NCBI GenBank assembly: GCA_028023455.1
Contig: JAQFVV010012394.1
Coordinates: forward strand, 20,542,353 to 20,606,352
Source of the DNA: Epiperipatus broadwayi
Lineage: Eukaryota > Onychophora > Udeonychophora > Euonychophora > Peripatidae
Direction: 5' to 3'
DNA length: 64,000 bases
Shown: positions 59,030 to 64,000 of the stretch, in pieces
Layout: every line of letters begins with the position of its first letter
Position numbering within the stretch: position 1 is the first letter of the stretch
Translations under genes and position numbers: made by a program
Notes under the pieces: generated by a model
The model's input: the letters and a program-made list of their open reading frames with translations, nothing else
What the model was told of the DNA's origin: nothing
Databases searched by the model: none

Positions 59030-59420
59030 TACAACATCTACACTTGATTTTTATGTAGATTATCTTAAAGTCGCTCTAAAGAAATACAATATTGATTGTT
59101 TTTATTGGTAAAATATGGCTTACAACAGAATACAATGGAAAATTACAATTAGACAAAATATTGAAATTTTTCAGAAAAAAAGTCTGCTGCAGAAAAAGTT
59201 AAAAGACAGACAGTATCACAAAACAAATAAAGAAGAGATGGATTAGCATGCTCAATGTGAATATATTTGTATCTCAAAGATTGGTTTGTAAAATTATCCA
59301 CAATTCATCTCTAATATATTACTACAGTTATTTTACCTTTCTCTTTTTTTCTTTCTTTTAGCATTAAAATGGTCATCTCATTTGTGTGTGGCTGCTAATA
59401 ATAATGATGATTTTACCTAC
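59030..59420 (+). pseudogene. LINE C-terminal scrap (W...NR..W module) with AAT/GAT tail
   Basis: Frames give YNIDCFYW, MAYNRIQWKITIRQNI, LLQKKLKDRQ and CISKIGL, then an AATAATAATGATGAT-like tail near 59396. The order W...R-x-x-W...KK-x-K...C...S-x-IGL matches the C terminus and final zinc finger of several LINE polyproteins. It aligns with 36990-37330 over about 300 bp. Confidence 0.5.
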
Positions 59421-59879
59421 CTATTCTAAAAATAATATTGCACATTATAAATTATTTTAAAATCTTTGTTTGCTTCATAACTGAAGTGAACTTTAAAAGT
59501 GTCTTAAGTATATATTATATAACTTCAGAAAGTCTAGATCTATGATCTTTTGATCCTTGTACTTGTAATTGACAGATTTGTTTTGGAACTTTGAAATTTA
59601 TTAAATTTCTTCTTTGGTTTTAAAAAAATGAAGGGCAAAATGTGGTCAGTTTTAAGTGTCATTAACTATTTTTTATGAAAACTATACTAAAAGGTCAAAA
59701 TAAAGTTATTAGCTTCACATAAGAATAGATATCCTTTATTTTAAATTCAATACCAATTACAAAAAATAATCAAAATAGAAATGAATTCATTTTGTAACAA
59801 CAAATAAAAAAAAAGTTTAAAGTGAAAATTATTTTCTTTGATTATCATTGCCAATAAACTGACAGCACATCATGAAGAA

Positions 59880-60240
59880 GGCTAGAAAAAGATCTAGTTC
59901 ATGCTATTTTGCCATGGTATTTCTCAGCATATGTGATCCAGATGAAAATACGAAATAGTCCAGAAGATGTGCCTCTCATCTTCTTGAAAACAGCATTTGA
60001 TACATGGTAGTTTGCTCTCAATATCATTAAAATCATTGTGGCCTAGAAATTTCAATGCTCTTTCTTCACTGGCAATTACTTTTCCATAGAAATCTTTGAA
60101 AACATATTTCTTTCAAACAATGGTATACCAGTCAGTAAGTTGACAACTTTCTTAAGATAAGAATGGTTAGCATTCTGAAATCATGAAGTCTAAATGAAGA
60201 ATAGCAGATTTATTTTATTTCTTTTTACATGATTCATTCA
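59880..60240 (-). pseudogene. LINE ORF2 C-terminal finger scrap
   Basis: Minus strand: NHSYLKKVVNLLTGIPLFER in one frame, then DFYGKVIASEERALKFLG, LPCIKCCFQEDERHIFW in another. The C-x2-C...E-x-x-HIFW pattern is the C-terminal finger of L1/Tx1-type ORF2. The family differs from the 5335-11029 element in sequence. Confidence 0.5.
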
Positions 60241-62841
60241 ATAAATTATCTCTTTTTTTTTGCAATTGTAACCTTAGATATATAATTTTTCAGCCATTTA
60301 TATGTCTAAGATTTATTTCTTTTTAAAAAAGTGAACACAATAATAATAAAGCACTATTAATGAACAACACAAGTTTTATTTTAACATTTCTTTATAAAAA
60401 AAAAAAAAAAACATAAAAAAAACAAAAAAAAAAATTCATCTATGTAACACATATTTTGTTTTCTATTTATGTACATCTATTTTATGTATCTAATGTACAC
60501 TGAAGCATAAATTCTTTACTATTTATCTCAATAATTTCATCGCATTGTTTTAAAGAATTAAGTAAATGTAAATGTAATGTAGGTAAGTACTCAATTCTAT
60601 CAGTTCCTGATGAATTTACTGGGATGTATAAATTTGACAATATTTGAAGAGTGAAAATAAAATAAAATAAAAAACATTATACAATGCATAAATATTAGAT
60701 TATGGGGTTTTCTTCTAATATAGTTTTGTCTCCTTCATCTAACATGATATTTATAATAATAAATGAAAGCAAATATAAATTATTCCACGATTTCAATCAT
60801 TTTCTATTGTTGTATTTAGTTTACCATATATAAGTGTAATATATATATATATATTTTGAAAATATATATATTAAAAAATTCAAAAACAATAAATTACAAA
60901 TATTAATATAATAAGGCATAATAGGGCAAGCAACCTTCAAAACATTTTGATATTTTATATAGCATTGTGTATTCCCCCTTCCCGTAAATTTCACTCTTAA
61001 AATATTTGTGCATATAAAAAAAAATATGGAGAAAAATTATACTATGATTTTAAAGCAAAAAATAAATAATTCTATAACAGTGTTATCTATAAAAAGTTAT
61101 AAATTATGGTACTGTATTGAGAATAAACAACAAATCATTAAGGAATTGAATATCATGATAAATTATAGTTATTTCCCTTATATAAACATATTTATCTTCA
61201 AAAATCAGTGTACTTTAAATAATGAAGCTTCTTAAATAATGGTAAATAAGGTTTTTTATGAATATAATTTGCTAATAATAAACAACAAATTAATATACTA
61301 AATCATATTTGTTGCCTCAATTAATTTATTACATAACAAAACAACAACAAAAAACAATAAATATTTAAAATAACTAAAATTAAACTGAAATTTATCTATT
61401 TATTAAATAATGGTTTTTGTAATCAAAATTAACATTATAACAACATTTTTAACAAGCTGTGCAAAGCAAAACAAACAATGTGGTGCTAATTAAACACAAA
61501 AAAGTTATTAACAACATCAATTTTAATACAGCATACATAAATAAATATGTAATTTTAAATTGATGCATTCAAAATACAACATTAGAACAATTCACATTCA
61601 ATAAGTTCCAGAAAAAAAGAATGTGATAATTTTGATACATGGTGTACTATTTCCAAAAAAATAATGTTAATAATATTTAATTAGTGATAATTACTTAATA
61701 AAACTAATTAATCATTTTTATATTCATCTCACTAATGGTTGAGACAACTAATTAAAAAAAAACTCTATATAATATAGATTTTTAACATAACACAAAAATA
61801 GAATAATGTTGTAAAAAAGAAAGCGTAGTAATAAATAAATAAATGAGCAATCGTGTGACTGCACACTGATTGTGCAAAATAATGATTAACAGATTCATGA
61901 CAAAACTCATCATGCAGATAATTTATAAATTCAAATTTTTTATTTAATTTTTTTTTCAACTGAGAATAGTTAAAGTATTGAAATATATACAGTATAATAT
62001 ATGTCTACATTTTTCTCAATCATTTTTTTAGTACAATGTTGTTAGAATTATTTTGTTGTTTAATTAATTTTGAATTATATATAAATATATTTATTAGTAA
62101 TGCTAATTATAGAATATTATAAAACAATTCTACTATTCTTTTATGATTCTCAAGTACATAGAAAATTATTTGTATTTTTAAAATATTTCCATTCTACAAT
62201 TACTTGACTGCAAAGGTGTGAAATTCTATAGAAAGAATGACATGAAAAATAAGAATCTCCTACAAAATATATATATCACAAATATTATAAATGGGTTCAA
62301 TTCTCCAAAATTATTTAGTGTGAATAAAGATTAAGGTTTTAAAAGTTTAGACCAAAAAAATCAAATCTTAAGACAAATATATCTAAATCATTTTAGGTTT
62401 GTGAATGAGATTTCTAATTTGTGGCATTTGAAGATGGTCTTGAATTTCTTTTTTTTTTCTAGTAAATAAATGTTTAATAGATTTGTAATAACTAGTCACA
62501 TTATAACAAATGAAAAAAAAAATTGAAAGATATTAAATACCAACTAAATTAAATATTAACTTTAACAGGTTGACATTTTCATAATTCTCCCTAATGACAA
62601 TTTTTATAAGCATTTAACATTTGATTTTAGTAAACAAACTGTAATTTTATATTAGAATTTAATAAAATGGACTTGATTTGCTAAAAACATAAGTTTATAA
62701 ACAAAACTACATCCTTAAAATTCATATTTGAACTTTGCAAATATATTTAAAAATTATAAAGTGAAGTACATAGTAAGAACAATTACTTTTTTTTCTTTTT
62801 GAAGTAATTATAGCAATATTGCTGAAAAAAATAAAAGTAAT
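60241..62841. other. About 2.6 kb without a recognisable gene
   Basis: Very AT-rich with long A and T runs (60397-60440) and TA repeats (60840-60860). No coding character and no repeat termini. Confidence 0.5.
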
Positions 62842-63855
62842 AAAATTTTGATAGTCTTCTCTTAGCGTGTTGAAACCGCGAGAGGGTGTACTTTCTATGC
62901 AAACGCACAGAAATATAACATTACCGGGCCTTTTTTTTTTATTTTCAACTTTAACATTATTTTCTAAAATGGAATAATTACGTTTTTAAATTACATTAGA
63001 CATTTTACCACCTTGTGACAATTTGCAAACTATTTTTAAACAATTTACGAAACATTATTTTGTAAAAAAAATATTTCTGAAATACAATATTTTAAATTAC
63101 ATTCCACAAATCCACATGTAGTGCTGGAATGTGCATAGGGGGGAGGGAGGACCGATGGTTTTGCCGGTCTGAAGGATCAGCCAAAAGATGCAGTACTCAA
63201 TTTATAAAGCGACATTATTTTCTAAAGTACAATAATTACATTTGTAAATTACATTAGACATGTCAGCATGGTGCACTGGAATGTGCAGGGGAGGTGATGG
63301 TTTTGCCGGTCCGAAGAATTGGTCAATAGAGGCAGTACTCTGAATCAAACCAAGCTTATGATTTTCAAAACAATGTGCAACCTCAGCCATTTCATTTGAT
63401 TCATAGCTGTTCTCACACAAACATCTTTTCACATGACTGGTGTAAAATGGTGCTTGGCCTGATCCTTTTGCAATTGTTTTCACATTCTATGATATGTAGG
63501 GAAGCATAGGGACATGCTTACAATTATTAGTATGTACTAGAACGTCAGTTAGGATGTAAGATCACTATTACAAAGGCATAATTGGATTCCAAACACCCTC
63601 ACACTATACAGTAGTGATCTATTAAGTGTGCACATTTGCATAGTGTCATGAAGCACATCAGCAGGCCATAATGTTGGTGTGCAATGCCATCTAATCCTGC
63701 TAATGGCTAATATGAATAGAACTGTTCTATAGGTTATAACTTTCTGTGCTTTTGCATAGAAATATTAAGCCGGGTAAAAGGCATATTTCTGTGTTTATAT
63801 AGAAAGTACGCCTTCTAGTGGTTTCAACACGCTAAGAGAAGACTATCAAAATTTT
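62842..63855. mobile_element. Merlin-type non-autonomous element
   Basis: Element 62850-63847 is flanked by AAAATTTT on both sides (62842-62849, 63848-63855). The inverted ends GATAGTCTTCTCTTAGCGTG match perfectly for at least 28 bp and imperfectly for about 65 bp, sharing CTCTTAGCRTGTTGAAACC with the Merlin element at 1400-3368. No transposase remains. Inside is a partial tandem duplication (GGAATGTGCA...GATGGTTTTGCCGGTC at about 63127-63172 and 63268-63315). It could be mobilised by a Merlin transposase in trans. Confidence 0.85.
63202..63483 (-). CDS. Open frame inside the Merlin element, unknown protein
   Basis: 93 codons on the minus strand with VKRCLCENSYESNEMAEVAH and STASIDQFFGPAKP. 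Two Cys and two His near each other (CLCEN...AHCFENH) could bind zinc. IDQFF resembles a degenerate PCNA-binding motif, a pattern found at the C termini of some transposases; that is only suggestive. There is no match to the Merlin transposase. It is partly covered by the internal duplication. Either captured sequence or chance. Confidence 0.25.
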   Translation of the reverse strand: MKTIAKGSGQAPFYTSHVKRCLCENSYESNEMAEVAHCFENHKLGLIQSTASIDQFFGPAKPSPPLHIPVHHADMSNVIYKCNYCTLENNVAL

Positions 63856-64000
63856 TGTTGATTGAACTTTATTTGTAAAAACCAAATGAATTAATGTTAA
63901 GTCATCACAAATCTATGAAATTTTCTTCTAAAATTTATAAAATTGATTTATAATTATTAAGATATCACAAAAGTTATGTACTACTATATTTAGCAAGCTA

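Overview
This is an AT-rich window (about 70% A+T by eye) from an animal, most likely an invertebrate. I infer this from the element types: Merlin and hAT DNA transposons, RTE and Tx1/L1-like LINEs, a Ty3/Gypsy element, Penelope-like traces, tRNA-derived SINEs, 3-bp microsatellites and intron-style sequence with no long open frames. I cannot name the taxon. I find no complete host gene. Only three short exon-like segments (42521-42723, 44684-44837, 52881-52949) might be host coding sequence, and I recognise none of them.

Layout. 0.8-3.7 kb is a nested pair: a Merlin element (1400-3368, 8-bp target duplication TTTTGTTT) inserted in a hAT-like element (775-3722, 8-bp duplication GCCTAGAG). 4.2-4.6 kb is a foldback element with a hammerhead-ribozyme core. 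5.3-11.0 kb is a decayed two-ORF LINE of Tx1/L1 type. 14.2-15.0 kb holds a SINE and a large palindrome whose two arms each carry a hammerhead core. 16-17.8 kb has a LINE remnant and an LTR-like repeat with a TATA box. 19.6-32.7 kb is a tandem segmental duplication (copy A about 19595-25262, copy B about 25557-32690). The two copies differ by clean insertions: an RTE plus a ribozyme-bearing arm and a SINE tail in A; an undescribed TIR element, a SINE, a ribozyme foldback and an element 3' end in B. Copy B runs into a full-length but dead Ty3/Gypsy element (30842-36505), of which copy A keeps one LTR and a stub. From 36.6 to 44.3 kb there are inverted repeats, LINE 3' remnants and more ribozyme foldbacks. 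A (CTG)n/(CTA)n microsatellite of about 500 bp sits at 45.7-46.2 kb. From 46 to 60 kb there are tRNA-like SINE heads, RTE, Tx1 and Penelope scraps, a second TATA-bearing LTR-like repeat and two more LINE 3' ends. The window closes with a second, non-autonomous Merlin (62850-63847, duplication AAAATTTT).

Most notable signal. At least two unrelated-looking dispersed repeat families carry near-complete hammerhead ribozyme cores: CTGATGA, stem II, GAA, a short self-complementary stem III, U16.1-H17, and a matching stem I. Two further foldbacks carry decayed versions at or near their centres. The elements are mostly inverted dimers or foldbacks with the ribozyme at or near the axis. At least one has a 12-bp target duplication, and one family also exists as a 5'-truncated copy, so they look retroposed. 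Hammerheads with minimal palindromic stem III are known from Penelope-like elements and retrozymes, and a Penelope-type RT scrap lies at 53.2 kb. The foldback arrangement and the joining of one ribozyme arm to an RTE 3' end are the parts I find unusual.
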